Assembly (NCBI GenBank): GCA_023387335.1
Contig: JAEWIF010000004.1
Span: 248,001 to 312,000, forward strand
Length of the DNA: 64,000 bases
Reading direction: 5' to 3'
Source: Pseudomonadota bacterium
GTDB taxonomy: Bacteria; Pseudomonadota; Gammaproteobacteria; Burkholderiales; Burkholderiaceae_C
Position numbers and translations under genes: made by a program. The notes under the pieces are model-generated. The model ran no database searches. It was not told where the DNA came from and saw nothing but the letters and a program-made list of their open reading frames with translations. Positions 40,348 to 48,484 of the stretch are shown here, in pieces (position 1 is the first letter of the stretch; each line of letters opens with the position of its first letter).

Positions 40348-41315
40348 TGCGGGTCGTCTTCGCCGGCACCCCTGAATTCGCCCGCGCCGCACTGGAGCGG
40401 TTGCACGCCGCCCGGTTCGAGATCCCGCTGGTCCTGACCCAGCCCGATCGTCCGGCCGGCCGCGGCATGCAGCTGCAGGCTTCGCCGGTCAAGCAGTTCG
40501 CGCTTTCGCACGACATCGACGTCGCGCAACCGCGCAGCCTGCGCCTGGACGGCAAGTTCCCGGACGATGCCGCGGCCGCGCGCGCGGCGCTAGAAGCCGC
40601 GCGGCCCGACGTGATGGTGGTCGCCGCCTACGGCCTGATCCTGCCGCAGTGGGTGCTGGACCTGCCGCGCCTGGGGTGCCTGAACATCCATGCCTCGCTG
40701 CTCCCGCGCTGGCGCGGCGCCGCGCCGATCCATCGCGCGATCGAAGCCGGCGATGCGGAAACGGGCGTGACCATCATGCAGATGGACGCCGGCCTCGATA
40801 CCGGCGACATGCTGATCACCGAGCGCGTCGCGATCCGCGCCGACGACACCACCGGCCGCTTGCATGACCGGCTGGCCGACCTGGGCGCACGCCTCATCGT
40901 GGAGGCGCTCGAACTCGCGGCCTGCGGCGGCATGCCGCGCACGCGTCAGCCCGAAGAAGGCGTGACCTACGCGCACAAGATCGACAAGGCCGAGGCCCAG
41001 GTCGACTGGTCGCAGCCGGCGGACGTCATCGAGCGCCGCATGCGGGCCTTCGATCCCTTCCCCGGCGCGGCGACCCACCTGGACAAGGACGCCATCAAGC
41101 TGTGGCGCGGCAAGGTCATCGACGAAACAGCCACGACGCAACTTGCGGGCACCGTCCTGAGCGTGGGCCCCGAAGGCGTCGACGTCGCCACCGGCCGCGG
41201 CGTCCTGCGCCTCACCGAGCTGCAGCGCGCGGGCGGCAAGCGCCTGCCGGCGGCAGACTTCCTGCGCGGCGTGGCCATCGCGCCCGGCGCGCGCCTGGGA
41301 GCGAACCCGAATTGA
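40347..41315 (+). CDS. fmt: Methionyl-tRNA formyltransferase
   Basis: This 322-residue enzyme formylates initiator Met-tRNA using 10-formyltetrahydrofolate. The N-terminal Rossmann domain opens MRVVFAGTPEFARAALERL; the folate/catalytic motif GCLNIHASLLPRWRGAAPI contains the catalytic asparagine and histidine, with the aspartate in MQMDAGLDTGDML. The C-terminal OB-like domain is present (about 210-322). The start overlaps the stop of the BamE-like gene by one base, and the stop overlaps the azlC start by one base, so fmt is translated within a tight operon. Confidence 0.97.
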   Translation: MRVVFAGTPEFARAALERLHAARFEIPLVLTQPDRPAGRGMQLQASPVKQFALSHDIDVAQPRSLRLDGKFPDDAAAARAALEAARPDVMVVAAYGLILPQWVLDLPRLGCLNIHASLLPRWRGAAPIHRAIEAGDAETGVTIMQMDAGLDTGDMLITERVAIRADDTTGRLHDRLADLGARLIVEALELAACGGMPRTRQPEEGVTYAHKIDKAEAQVDWSQPADVIERRMRAFDPFPGAATHLDKDAIKLWRGKVIDETATTQLAGTVLSVGPEGVDVATGRGVLRLTELQRAGGKRLPAADFLRGVAIAPGARLGANPN

Positions 41316-42058
41316 TGTTCCTGACGGAGGCGGTGCGGCGGCACCCCGAGTTCCGCGTGGGCCTGCGCGCGATGGCGCCGCAAGCGCCCGGCGTCGCGGC
41401 CTGGGGGCTGATGACCGGCGTGGCGATGGCCAAGTCCGGCCTGTCGCTGGCCGAGTCCTCGCTGATGGCGCTGCTGGTCTACGCCGGCAGTTCGCAGCTG
41501 GCCTCGCTGCCGTTGATCATCGCGGGCGCGCCCGCGTGGGTGGTGCTTGCCACGGGCTTCTGCGTCAACCTGCGCTTCGTGGTCTTCAGCCTTCACCTGC
41601 GGCCTTACCTGGTCCACCTGCCATGGTGGCAGCGGCTCGCGCACGGCTACGTGACGGCCGACATGAGCTACGCGATCTTCACGCACCGCTTCACGCAACC
41701 GGCCGCCGACGCCGAAGGGCGCGCCGCGCAAGAGGCGTTCCTGGCCGGCAATGCCGCGATCAACTGGAGCAGCTGGGTCGGCGCGAGCCTGCTGGGCATA
41801 GCCCTGGCCAACTTCATCCCGCAGCACTGGGGCCTGGGCTTCGCCGGGATCCTCTGCCTCGTCGGCATCCTGTGCTCGCTGGCGACGACGCGGCTTCGCG
41901 TGGTCTCGGCCATCGTCGCCAGCATCGCCGCGATCGCCGCCTATTCGCTGCCGCTCAAGCTCAACATCGTGATGGCTATCGCCGTGGCCGTGCTGCTTTG
42001 CCTGTCGCTGGAGCGCTTGCCGTCGGCCCGCGGTCGCGGCAAGGAGGCGCTGGAATGA
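41315..42058 (+). CDS. azlC: AzlC family branched-chain amino-acid exporter subunit
   Basis: The 247-residue membrane protein has about six to eight hydrophobic helices, for example SSLMALLVYAGSSQLASLPL, AWVVLATGFCVNLRFVVFSL and IVASIAAIAAYSLPLKLNIV. The AzlC signature GVAMAKSGLSLAESSLMALL-VYAGSSQ is intact. Together with AzlD it forms a two-component branched-chain amino-acid exporter such as BrnFE. The ATG overlaps the fmt stop by one base, an unusual partner for a translation-initiation gene. The stop overlaps the azlD start by four bases. Confidence 0.93.
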   Translation: MFLTEAVRRHPEFRVGLRAMAPQAPGVAAWGLMTGVAMAKSGLSLAESSLMALLVYAGSSQLASLPLIIAGAPAWVVLATGFCVNLRFVVFSLHLRPYLVHLPWWQRLAHGYVTADMSYAIFTHRFTQPAADAEGRAAQEAFLAGNAAINWSSWVGASLLGIALANFIPQHWGLGFAGILCLVGILCSLATTRLRVVSAIVASIAAIAAYSLPLKLNIVMAIAVAVLLCLSLERLPSARGRGKEALE

Positions 42059-42390
42059 GCGCAACCAGCGACCTGTGGACGCTGGCCGTCATCGTCGGGC
42101 TGGCCGCGGTGACGGTGATCACGCGCAGCTTCTTCTTCATTTCCAGCCGTCCCTGGCCGCTGCCGCGCTGGGCCGAACGCGGCCTGCAGTACGCGCCCAT
42201 CGCCGCGCTGGCGGCGGTCGTGCTGCCCGAGGTCGTGATGACGCAGGGCCAGCTGATCCACGGCTGGGACGCGCGCGTGTTCGGCGCGATCGCCGGCGCC
42301 GCCACGTTCTACGTGCGACGCAGCGTGCTGGCCACCATCGTCGTCGGCATGGCCGTCTATCTGCCGCTGCACCTGGGCCTGGGCTGGTAG
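42055..42390 (+). CDS. azlD: AzlD family branched-chain amino-acid exporter subunit
   Basis: The 111-residue partner of AzlC is a small membrane protein with four helices (visible: LWTLAVIVGLAAVTVITRSF, YAPIAALAAVVLPEVV, SVLATIVVGMAVYLPLHLGL). Length and order after azlC, with an ATGA overlap, are characteristic. It ends the def-fmt-azlCD run; the pgk promoter begins 43 bases later. Confidence 0.92.
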   Translation: MSATSDLWTLAVIVGLAAVTVITRSFFFISSRPWPLPRWAERGLQYAPIAALAAVVLPEVVMTQGQLIHGWDARVFGAIAGAATFYVRRSVLATIVVGMAVYLPLHLGLGW

Positions 42391-42432
42391 CGCCATCGGG
42401 CCAAGCGGACCGGCGCGGCAGCAACCGCTGCC

Positions 42433-42438
42433 TACAAT
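42433..42438 (+). promoter_or_regulatory. pgk -10 box (TACAAT)
   Basis: TACAAT lies 21 bases before the first pgk ATG, followed by a pyrimidine stretch (about 42446-42458). There is no -35 at 17 bases. It is the only promoter-like signal between azlD and pgk. Confidence 0.45.
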
Positions 42439-42459
42439 CCCCGGTCCCTTTTTTCTCTC

Positions 42460-43671
42460 ATGCCCAACGAGTCGATCATGAACGTCCTGCGCTTTTCCGA
42501 TCTGTGTGCCAAGGGCCAGGTGGCCGGCCGCCGCGTGTTCATCCGCGCCGACCTCAACGTGCCGCAGGACGACCAGGGTCGCATCACGGAGGACACGCGC
42601 GTGCGTGCTTCCGTGCCTTGCATCCGCATGGCGCTCGACGCGGGCGCGGCCGTCATGGTCACCTCGCACCTGGGCCGCCCGACCGAAGGCCAGTTCAAGC
42701 CCGAAGACTCGCTCGCGCCGGTGGCCGAGCGCCTGTCGCAGCTGCTGGGCCGCCCGGTGCCGCTGAAGTCGAACTGGGTCGACGGCGTCGAGGTCCAGCC
42801 GGGCGAGGTGGTCCTGCTGGAGAACTGCCGCGTCAACAAGGGCGAGAAGAAGAACGATCCCGAACTGGCGAAGAAGATGGCCGCGCTGTGCGACATCTTC
42901 GTGCACGACGCCTTCGGCACCGCGCACCGCGCCGAGGCCTCCACCTACGGCATCGCGCAGTTCGCGCCGGTCGCGTGCGCCGGCCCGCTGCTGGCCGCCG
43001 AGATTGACGCCATCAGCAAGGCGCTGGCCAATCCCAGGCGCCCGCTGGCGGCCATCGTGGCCGGCTCCAAGGTGTCGACCAAGCTCACCATCCTGCAGTC
43101 GCTGGCGAAGAACGTGGACCAGCTGATCGTCGGCGGCGGCATCGCCAACACGTTCATGCTCGCGGCCGGCCTGAAGATCGGCAAGTCGCTCGCCGAGGCC
43201 GACCTGGTGGGCGAGGCGCTGGCCGTGATGAACGCGATGAAGGCGCGCGGCGCCGAGGTGCCGATCCCGACCGACGTGGTCACCGCCAAGACCTTCGCGG
43301 CAGATGCGCCGGCCACGGTCAAGGCCGCGACCGACGTGGCCGACGACGACCTGATCCTGGACATCGGCCCGCAGACCGCGAAGCGCCTGGCCGCGCAGCT
43401 GAAGGCCGCCGGCACCATCGTGTGGAACGGCCCGGTGGGCGTGTTCGAGTTCGACGCCTTCGCCGGCGGCACCGAGGCCATCGCCCGCGCCATCGCCGAG
43501 TCGTCCGCGTTCAGCATCGCCGGCGGCGGCGACACGCTGGCGGCGATCGCCAAGTACGGCATCGAGAAGGACGTGGGCTACATCTCCACCGGCGGCGGCG
43601 CCTTCCTCGAGGTGCTGGAAGGCAAGACCCTGCCGGCCTTCGAGATCCTGGCCAGGCGCGCGGCCGGCTGA
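42460..43671 (+). CDS. pgk: Phosphoglycerate kinase
   Basis: This glycolytic enzyme transfers phosphate from 1,3-bisphosphoglycerate to ADP. At 403 residues (397 from the second ATG at 42478, MNVLRFSDL) it has normal length. Conserved blocks: RVFIRADLNVPQDDQGRI, MVTSHLGRPTEGQF, FVHDAFGTAHRAEAST, IVAGSKVSTKLTIL, VWNGPVGVFEFDAFAGGT and SIAGGGDTLAA. Neither ATG has a strong Shine-Dalgarno site; family alignments usually begin near the second, so the true start is uncertain by six codons. It heads a cluster with pyk and fba. Confidence 0.97.
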   Translation: MPNESIMNVLRFSDLCAKGQVAGRRVFIRADLNVPQDDQGRITEDTRVRASVPCIRMALDAGAAVMVTSHLGRPTEGQFKPEDSLAPVAERLSQLLGRPVPLKSNWVDGVEVQPGEVVLLENCRVNKGEKKNDPELAKKMAALCDIFVHDAFGTAHRAEASTYGIAQFAPVACAGPLLAAEIDAISKALANPRRPLAAIVAGSKVSTKLTILQSLAKNVDQLIVGGGIANTFMLAAGLKIGKSLAEADLVGEALAVMNAMKARGAEVPIPTDVVTAKTFAADAPATVKAATDVADDDLILDIGPQTAKRLAAQLKAAGTIVWNGPVGVFEFDAFAGGTEAIARAIAESSAFSIAGGGDTLAAIAKYGIEKDVGYISTGGGAFLEVLEGKTLPAFEILARRAAG

Positions 43672-43754
43672 AGCGCCGTAACCGCCCTGTAACTCGCGCG
43701 TCGGTGGCATGTGAGAATGCCGCCCACCACCGCTCATAGCCAGGAACCTGCCTC

Positions 43755-45188
43755 ATGGCCCGTCGCGCCACCAAGATCGTCGCCACCCTCGGCCCCGCCT
43801 CCAGCGATCCCAAGCTGCTGGAACAGATGATCCGCGCCGGCGTCAACGTCGTGCGCCTGAACTTCAGCCACGGTACGGCGCAGGACCACATCGACCGCGC
43901 CACGCTGGTCCGCGAGGCGGCGCAGCGCGCCGGCCGCGAGGTGGCCATCATGGCCGACCTGCAGGGTCCCAAGATCCGCGTCGGCAAGTTCGCCGACGGC
44001 AAGGTGACGCTCGAGCCGGGCATGAAGTTCGTGCTGGACGCCTCGCGCACCGAGCCGGGCAACCTGGAAGGCGTGGGCCTGGACTACAAGGAGCTGCCGC
44101 GCGACGTGCGCCCCGGCGATACGCTGCTGCTCAACGACGGCCTGATCGTGCTGACGGTCGACAAGGTCAAGGGCGAGCAGGTCCACACCACGGTCAAGCT
44201 CGGCGGGGTGCTGTCCAACAACAAGGGCATCAACAAGCAGGGCGGCGGCCTGACGGCGCCGGCGCTCACGGCCAAGGACATGGAGGACATCCGCACCGCC
44301 ATGAGCTTCCAGGCCGACTTCGTGGCGGTGAGCTTTCCCAAGACCGCCACCGACATGGAGATGGCGCGCCAGCTGTGCAACGTGGCCGCGGCCGACTACC
44401 GCCACAAGCCGGCGCTGATCGCCAAGATCGAGCGCGCCGAGGCGATCCCCAACCTCGAATCCATCCTCAAGGCCAGCGACGGCATCATGGTCGCGCGCGG
44501 CGACCTGGCGGTGGAGGTGGGCAACGCCGCGGTCCCCGCGCTGCAGAAGCGCATGATCCGCATGGCCCGCAACTGCGACAAGGTGGTCATCACCGCCACG
44601 CAGATGATGGAGTCGATGATCAACGCGCCGGTGCCCACGCGCGCCGAGGTCAGCGACGTGGCGAACGCCGTGCTGGACGGCACCGATGCGGTGATGCTCA
44701 GTGCCGAGACCGCGGCCGGCAAGTACCCGCTGGAGACCATCGTCGAGATGGCCAACATCTGCGCCGAGGCCGAGATGGCCGAGGACGTGAAGCTGGACGC
44801 CGACTTCAGCGGCATGGAGTTCTCGCGCATCGACCAGTCGATCGCCATGGGCGCGCTGTTCACCGCGCACCACCTGGGCTGCAAGGCGATCGTGGCGCTC
44901 ACCGACTCGGGATCCACGGCGCTGTGGATGAGCCGCCATCCGATCCACATCCCGATCTACGCGCTGACCCCCAAGCTGGCCACGCAGCGCCGCATGGCGC
45001 TGTACCGCAACGTGCGGCCGCTGCTGATGGACCAGAGCGCCGAGCGCGACACCGCGCTGCGCGAAGCCGAGACCCACCTGAAGAAGCGCGGCATCGTGGC
45101 GCCGGGCGACATTTACGCCATCACCTGCGGCGAGCCGATGGGCGCGCCCGGCGGCACCAACATGCTGAAGATCTGCCGGGTGGCCTGA
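43755..45188 (+). CDS. pyk: Pyruvate kinase
   Basis: The 477-residue enzyme converts phosphoenolpyruvate and ADP to pyruvate and ATP. Family markers: RRATKIVATLGPASSDP, RLNFSHGTAQDH, ADLQGPKIRVGKF, the catalytic-lysine region ALIAKIERAEAIPNLESIL, IMVARGDLAVEVG and the MTATQMMESM-like VVITATQMMESMINAPVPTR. The B-domain and C-terminal allosteric domain are complete. It is separated from pgk by 83 bases and from fba by 130 bases, with promoter-like and hairpin elements in the second gap, so fba may have its own promoter. Confidence 0.97.
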   Translation: MARRATKIVATLGPASSDPKLLEQMIRAGVNVVRLNFSHGTAQDHIDRATLVREAAQRAGREVAIMADLQGPKIRVGKFADGKVTLEPGMKFVLDASRTEPGNLEGVGLDYKELPRDVRPGDTLLLNDGLIVLTVDKVKGEQVHTTVKLGGVLSNNKGINKQGGGLTAPALTAKDMEDIRTAMSFQADFVAVSFPKTATDMEMARQLCNVAAADYRHKPALIAKIERAEAIPNLESILKASDGIMVARGDLAVEVGNAAVPALQKRMIRMARNCDKVVITATQMMESMINAPVPTRAEVSDVANAVLDGTDAVMLSAETAAGKYPLETIVEMANICAEAEMAEDVKLDADFSGMEFSRIDQSIAMGALFTAHHLGCKAIVALTDSGSTALWMSRHPIHIPIYALTPKLATQRRMALYRNVRPLLMDQSAERDTALREAETHLKKRGIVAPGDIYAITCGEPMGAPGGTNMLKICRVA

Positions 45189-45200
45189 AGGGGCCATTGC

Positions 45201-45214
45201 CCGCGCAAGCGCGG
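45201..45214 (+). terminator. Hairpin after pyk
   Basis: CCGCGC (45201-45206) and GCGCGG (45209-45214) form a perfect six-base stem with a two-base spacer, 12 bases past the pyk stop. There is no T-run, and the tight loop would force opening of the closing pair. Confidence 0.3.
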
Positions 45215-45246
45215 CCGCTCCCCGGCCCGCGGTGTCACCCCGGCGG

Positions 45247-45252
45247 TAAAAT
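45247..45252 (+). promoter_or_regulatory. fba -10 box (TAAAAT)
   Basis: TAAAAT is conspicuous in GC-rich sequence 66 bases before the fba ATG. The transcript would start near 45259, just before the leader hairpin. No -35 is apparent. Confidence 0.45.
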
Positions 45253-45264
45253 TTGGCGCAGTCA

Positions 45265-45300
45265 CCGCGCGTTGCAACTGCACGCGCGGGCCGGATTTTT
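45265..45300 (+). promoter_or_regulatory. fba leader hairpin with T-run (attenuator-like or 5' stabiliser)
   Basis: CCGCGCGT (45265-45272) and ACGCGCGG (45282-45289) form a perfect eight-base stem with a nine-base loop; six bases later comes TTTTT (45296-45300). If transcription starts near 45259 the hairpin lies almost at the 5' end. The T-run is slightly too far from the stem for a classic terminator. Confidence 0.5.
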
Positions 45301-45318
45301 CAACTACAGGACTGCACC

Positions 45319-46383
45319 ATGCCCCTCGTTTCCATGCGCGAACTGCTGGACCATGCCGCCGAGAACGGCTATGGCATCCCGGCCTTCAACGTCAACAACC
45401 TGGAGCAGGTCCAGGCCGTCATGGAAGCCGCCAAGGAGACGCAGGCTCCGGTGATCCTGCAGGCCAGCGCGGGCGCCCGCAAATACGCCGGCGAGCCCTT
45501 CGTCAAGCACCTGATCCAGGCCGCGCTGGAGGCCTATCCCGAGATCCCGCTGGTGATGCACCAGGACCACGGCCAGAGCCCCGACGTCTGTGCCGGCGCC
45601 ATCAAGCTGGGCTTCTCCTCGGTGATGATGGACGGCTCGCTCGAGGCCGACGGCAAGACCATCGCCAGCTACGACTACAACGTGGACGTCACCCGCAAGG
45701 TGGTCGACCTGGCCCACAAGCTGGGCGTCACCGTCGAGGGCGAGCTGGGCTGCCTGGGCAGCCTGGAGACCATGAAGGGCGACAAGGAAGACGGCCACGG
45801 CACCGACGCCACGATGACGCGCGACCAGCTGCTGACCGACCCGGAGCAGGCCGCGGACTTCGTCAAGAAGACCCAGCTGGACGCGCTGGCCATCGCCATC
45901 GGCACCAGCCACGGCGCCTATAAGTTCACCCGCAAGCCCACCGGCGACATCCTGGCGATCGACCGCATCAAGGAGATCCACCGCCGCATCCCCAACACCC
46001 ACCTGGTGATGCACGGCTCGTCGTCCGTGCCGCAGGACCTGCTGGAGATCATCCGCCAGCACGGCGGCAAGATGAAGGAAACCTACGGCGTGCCGGTCGA
46101 GGAGATCCAGGAAGCCATCAAGCACGGCGTGCGCAAGATCAACATCGACACCGACATCCGCCTCGCCATGACCGGCGCGGTGCGCAAGTTCCTCGCCGAG
46201 AACCCCGACAAGTTCGACATGCGCGAGTGGATGAAGCCCGCGCGCGAGGCCGCCAAGCAGATCTGCAAGCAGCGCTACATCCAGTTCGGTTGCGAAGGCC
46301 AGGCCCCGAAGATCAAGGGCCACACCCTGCAGGTGGTCGCGCAGCAGTACGAGCGCGGCGAACTGGCGCAGACGGTGAAGTGA
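45319..46383 (+). CDS. fba: Class II fructose-bisphosphate aldolase (Calvin-cycle type)
   Basis: The 354-residue zinc aldolase splits fructose 1,6-bisphosphate. Metal and active-site motifs are intact: PLVMHQDHGQSPDVC (catalytic aspartate and zinc histidine), VEGELGCLGSLE, AIAIGTSHGAYKF (zinc histidine), LVMHGSSSVPQDLLE and RKINIDTDIRLA. The KINIDTD, GSSSVPQ and CEGQAPKI segments match the CbbA-like branch used for both glycolysis and the Calvin cycle in proteobacteria. The ATG at 45319 gives the conserved start MPLVSMRELLDHAAENGYG. Last gene of the pgk-pyk-fba cluster, convergent with a GT2 gene. Confidence 0.97.
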   Translation: MPLVSMRELLDHAAENGYGIPAFNVNNLEQVQAVMEAAKETQAPVILQASAGARKYAGEPFVKHLIQAALEAYPEIPLVMHQDHGQSPDVCAGAIKLGFSSVMMDGSLEADGKTIASYDYNVDVTRKVVDLAHKLGVTVEGELGCLGSLETMKGDKEDGHGTDATMTRDQLLTDPEQAADFVKKTQLDALAIAIGTSHGAYKFTRKPTGDILAIDRIKEIHRRIPNTHLVMHGSSSVPQDLLEIIRQHGGKMKETYGVPVEEIQEAIKHGVRKINIDTDIRLAMTGAVRKFLAENPDKFDMREWMKPAREAAKQICKQRYIQFGCEGQAPKIKGHTLQVVAQQYERGELAQTVK

Positions 46384-46401
46384 CGCCTGCGCCTCGCGCG
46401 G

Positions 46402-46417
46402 GTCGCCTCAGGGCGAC
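46402..46417. terminator. Hairpin between convergent fba and GT2 genes
   Basis: GTCGCC (46402-46407) and GGCGAC (46412-46417) form a perfect six-base stem with a four-base loop holding the TGA stop of the glycosyltransferase gene (46408-46410 on the plus strand). It is placed to act for both genes, yet has no T-run. Confidence 0.4.
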
Positions 46418-47370
46418 TTGTGCAGGCCGGATGGTTCGCGGGGGCCCTGTCGGGCCCCTTCGCCTTTCTGCAGCGCGTCGGTGTTCGATTTCGCCAGCGC
46501 CTGCAGCTTGCCGACCGACCAGCCGAAGTTCCAGACCCAGTCGGCCAGCCGCCGCTGCCCCGTGGGCCTGCGAAGCCCGCTGGCCACCAGCGCGCCCGCG
46601 CCTTCGGGCAGGCAGCGCGCCATCCACAGCAGCTGGCGCGGAACCGGATGCCGCGCCGGCGTCCAGCCGCGCGCCATGTGCATCAGCGTGGTGTCGCGCC
46701 CCCAGCCCCGGCCCTGCCGGTAGCGGTCGCCCAGCGTCGATCGCTCGCGGTAGTGCACCAGCGCCGCCGGTTCGAAGTGCAGGCTGTAGCCCGCGGCCTG
46801 CGCGCGGCCGCAGTACTCGTCGTCGTGCGCGATCGGGAAGTCGATGCTGAGCGGGCCGATGGCCTCGTACAGCGACCGCCGCAGGCCGAAGCCCGCGGCG
46901 CTGCCGGAGAAGTAGTGCGGCGGGTCCGGATGCCGGTACAGGCCGTCGGCCTGGAAGCCGTTGCCCTCCAGGGGATGCAGCCCCGGCGGATTGAGCTTGA
47001 AGTGGTCCAGCCGCGCGAGCACGAACTCGTGCGACTGCAGCGCGCGGCCCATCGCTTCGAGCCATCCGTCCGCGACCTCGTCGTCCGCTTCGCAGAACAC
47101 GAAGGCCTCGCCTTTCGCGACCTGGATGCCCTTGTTGTAGGAGTGCGGCACGCCGAGGCGCGGGGTGCCCGGCTTGTGGGCGGGCTCTATGCGAAGGCGA
47201 GGCAATCGATCGCGGTACTGCTCCACGATGGACATGGAGTGGTCGGTCGATCCGTTGTCCACCACGATCACCTCCCAGCCGCCGGGCCAGTGCTGGCGCG
47301 TGAGCGCTTCCAGTTGCACGGCGAGGGTCGCCGCGCCGTTGAAGCAGGGAAGAATGACGCTCAATTCCAT
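46408..47370 (-). CDS. Family 2 glycosyltransferase
   Basis: The 320-residue protein has the GT-A fold of GT2 enzymes: MELSVILPCFNGAATLAVQL at the start, VIVVDNGSTDHSMSIVEQY for nucleotide binding, the E-A-D-D metal motif in AFVFCEADDEVADGWL, and the acceptor-side HDDEYCGRAQAAGYSL with its ED/DD-like acidic pair. No membrane segment is evident. Donor and acceptor are unknown. The ATG at 47370 is preferred because GGGAG lies six bases upstream; an ATG at 47403 (MALPELAEGAV) is possible. It is isolated, divergent from purC, with no other sugar-pathway gene nearby. Confidence 0.88.
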   Translation of the reverse strand: MELSVILPCFNGAATLAVQLEALTRQHWPGGWEVIVVDNGSTDHSMSIVEQYRDRLPRLRIEPAHKPGTPRLGVPHSYNKGIQVAKGEAFVFCEADDEVADGWLEAMGRALQSHEFVLARLDHFKLNPPGLHPLEGNGFQADGLYRHPDPPHYFSGSAAGFGLRRSLYEAIGPLSIDFPIAHDDEYCGRAQAAGYSLHFEPAALVHYRERSTLGDRYRQGRGWGRDTTLMHMARGWTPARHPVPRQLLWMARCLPEGAGALVASGLRRPTGQRRLADWVWNFGWSVGKLQALAKSNTDALQKGEGARQGPREPSGLHKSP

Positions 47371-47406
47371 GACCGCTCCCTCAGCCAACTCTGGCAGCGC
47401 CATCCT

Positions 47407-47433
47407 AGGCCCGCACGGGCCTGCCGAGGCAGG
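47407..47433. promoter_or_regulatory. Two overlapping palindromes upstream of purC
   Basis: AGGCCCG-CA-CGGGCCT (47407-47422) and CCTGCC-GA-GGCAGG (47420-47433) are perfect palindromes that share three bases, so the two hairpins are mutually exclusive. They lie about 100 bases before purC and 37 bases before the divergent GT2 start. Confidence 0.35.
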
Positions 47434-47533
47434 GCTGTATCGAACGGTGCAGGCAGAGCTCGCGCGGATGGGCAGCCGCCCGCCGGGCCGCTTGGGCTCG
47501 GCGACAATGTCCGCCCGCCGTTGAACGTTTGCC

Positions 47534-48442
47534 ATGACGACCGCCCTGCACACCTCCTCCCTGACCTCCCTGCCGCTGCTGGCCCGCGGCAAGGTGCGCG
47601 ACAACTACGCGGTGGGCACCGACCGCATCCTGATGGTGGCCAGCGACCGCATCTCGGCGTTCGACGTCATCATGGGCGAACCCATCCCCGGCAAGGGCGA
47701 ACTGCTCACCCAGATGGCGATGTTCTGGTTCGGCCGGCTGGCGAACGTCTGCCCCAACCACCTCACCGGTGAGCTGCCCGAGAGCGTGGTGACTTCGGCC
47801 GAGGTGCAGCAGGTCGTCGGCCGCTCGATGCTGGTCAAGCGGCTCAAGCCGATCCCGGTCGAGGCGGTGGTGCGCGGCTACCTGGCCGGCAGCGGCTGGC
47901 AGGAGTACCAGCAGACGCAGTCGGTGTGCGGCGTGCCGCTGCCTCCCGGCCTCACCAATGCCAGCCGCCTGCCGCAGCCGATCTACACGCCGGCCGCCAA
48001 GGCCGAAGCGGGCGAGCACGACGAGAACATCACCTTCGAGCGCACGGTGGAGATCGCCGGCGCCGAGGTCGCGGCGCGCATCCGCGACCTGAGCCTCAAG
48101 CTCTACCAGGAAGCCGCGAAGATCGCGCTGGCCAAGGGCCTGATCATCGCGGACACCAAGTTCGAGTTCGGCCTGGACGAGAAGGGCCAGGTGGTGCTGA
48201 TGGACGAGGTCCTCACGCCCGACTCCTCGCGCTACTGGCCGGTGGAAGGATACGAGGCCGCGCTGCGCGACGGCCGCAACCCGCCCAGCTTCGACAAGCA
48301 GTTCCTGCGCGACTGGCTGGAGGGCGTGCGCATCCACGGCAAGCCCTGGGACAAGACGCCCCCGGCGCCGCGCCTCCCGCAGGACGTGGTCGAGAAGACC
48401 GCGGCCAAGTACCGCGAGGCGCTGGAGCGGTTGACGGCGTGA
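47534..48442 (+). CDS. purC: Phosphoribosylaminoimidazole-succinocarboxamide synthase (SAICAR synthase)
   Basis: The enzyme condenses CAIR with aspartate using ATP in purine synthesis. At 302 residues it is the longer eukaryote-like and beta/gammaproteobacterial form. Blocks include LLARGKVRDNYAVGTDRILM, VASDRISAFDVIMGEPIPGK, EAVVRGYLAGSGWQEYQQTQ, ENITFERTVEIAGAEVA, LIIADTKFEFGLDEKGQVV and LMDEVLTPDSSRYWPVEGY. Its stop is 43 bases before the antitoxin start. A GACAAT box about 30 bases upstream may be its -10. Confidence 0.97.
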   Translation: MTTALHTSSLTSLPLLARGKVRDNYAVGTDRILMVASDRISAFDVIMGEPIPGKGELLTQMAMFWFGRLANVCPNHLTGELPESVVTSAEVQQVVGRSMLVKRLKPIPVEAVVRGYLAGSGWQEYQQTQSVCGVPLPPGLTNASRLPQPIYTPAAKAEAGEHDENITFERTVEIAGAEVAARIRDLSLKLYQEAAKIALAKGLIIADTKFEFGLDEKGQVVLMDEVLTPDSSRYWPVEGYEAALRDGRNPPSFDKQFLRDWLEGVRIHGKPWDKTPPAPRLPQDVVEKTAAKYREALERLTA

Positions 48443-48451
48443 AAGCGGGGC

Positions 48452-48475
48452 CTTGTGCTACATTTGTCGCACAAG
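48452..48475. promoter_or_regulatory. Inverted repeat operator at the toxin-antitoxin promoter
   Basis: CTTGTGC (48452-48458) and GCACAAG (48469-48475) are perfect reverse complements with a ten-base spacer that contains TACATT, a -10-like hexamer (48459-48464). The second arm overlaps the antitoxin ribosome site (AAGGAG). This fits binding of a dimeric ribbon-helix-helix antitoxin that represses its own operon. Confidence 0.55.
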
Positions 48476-48484
48476 GAGCTTCGC

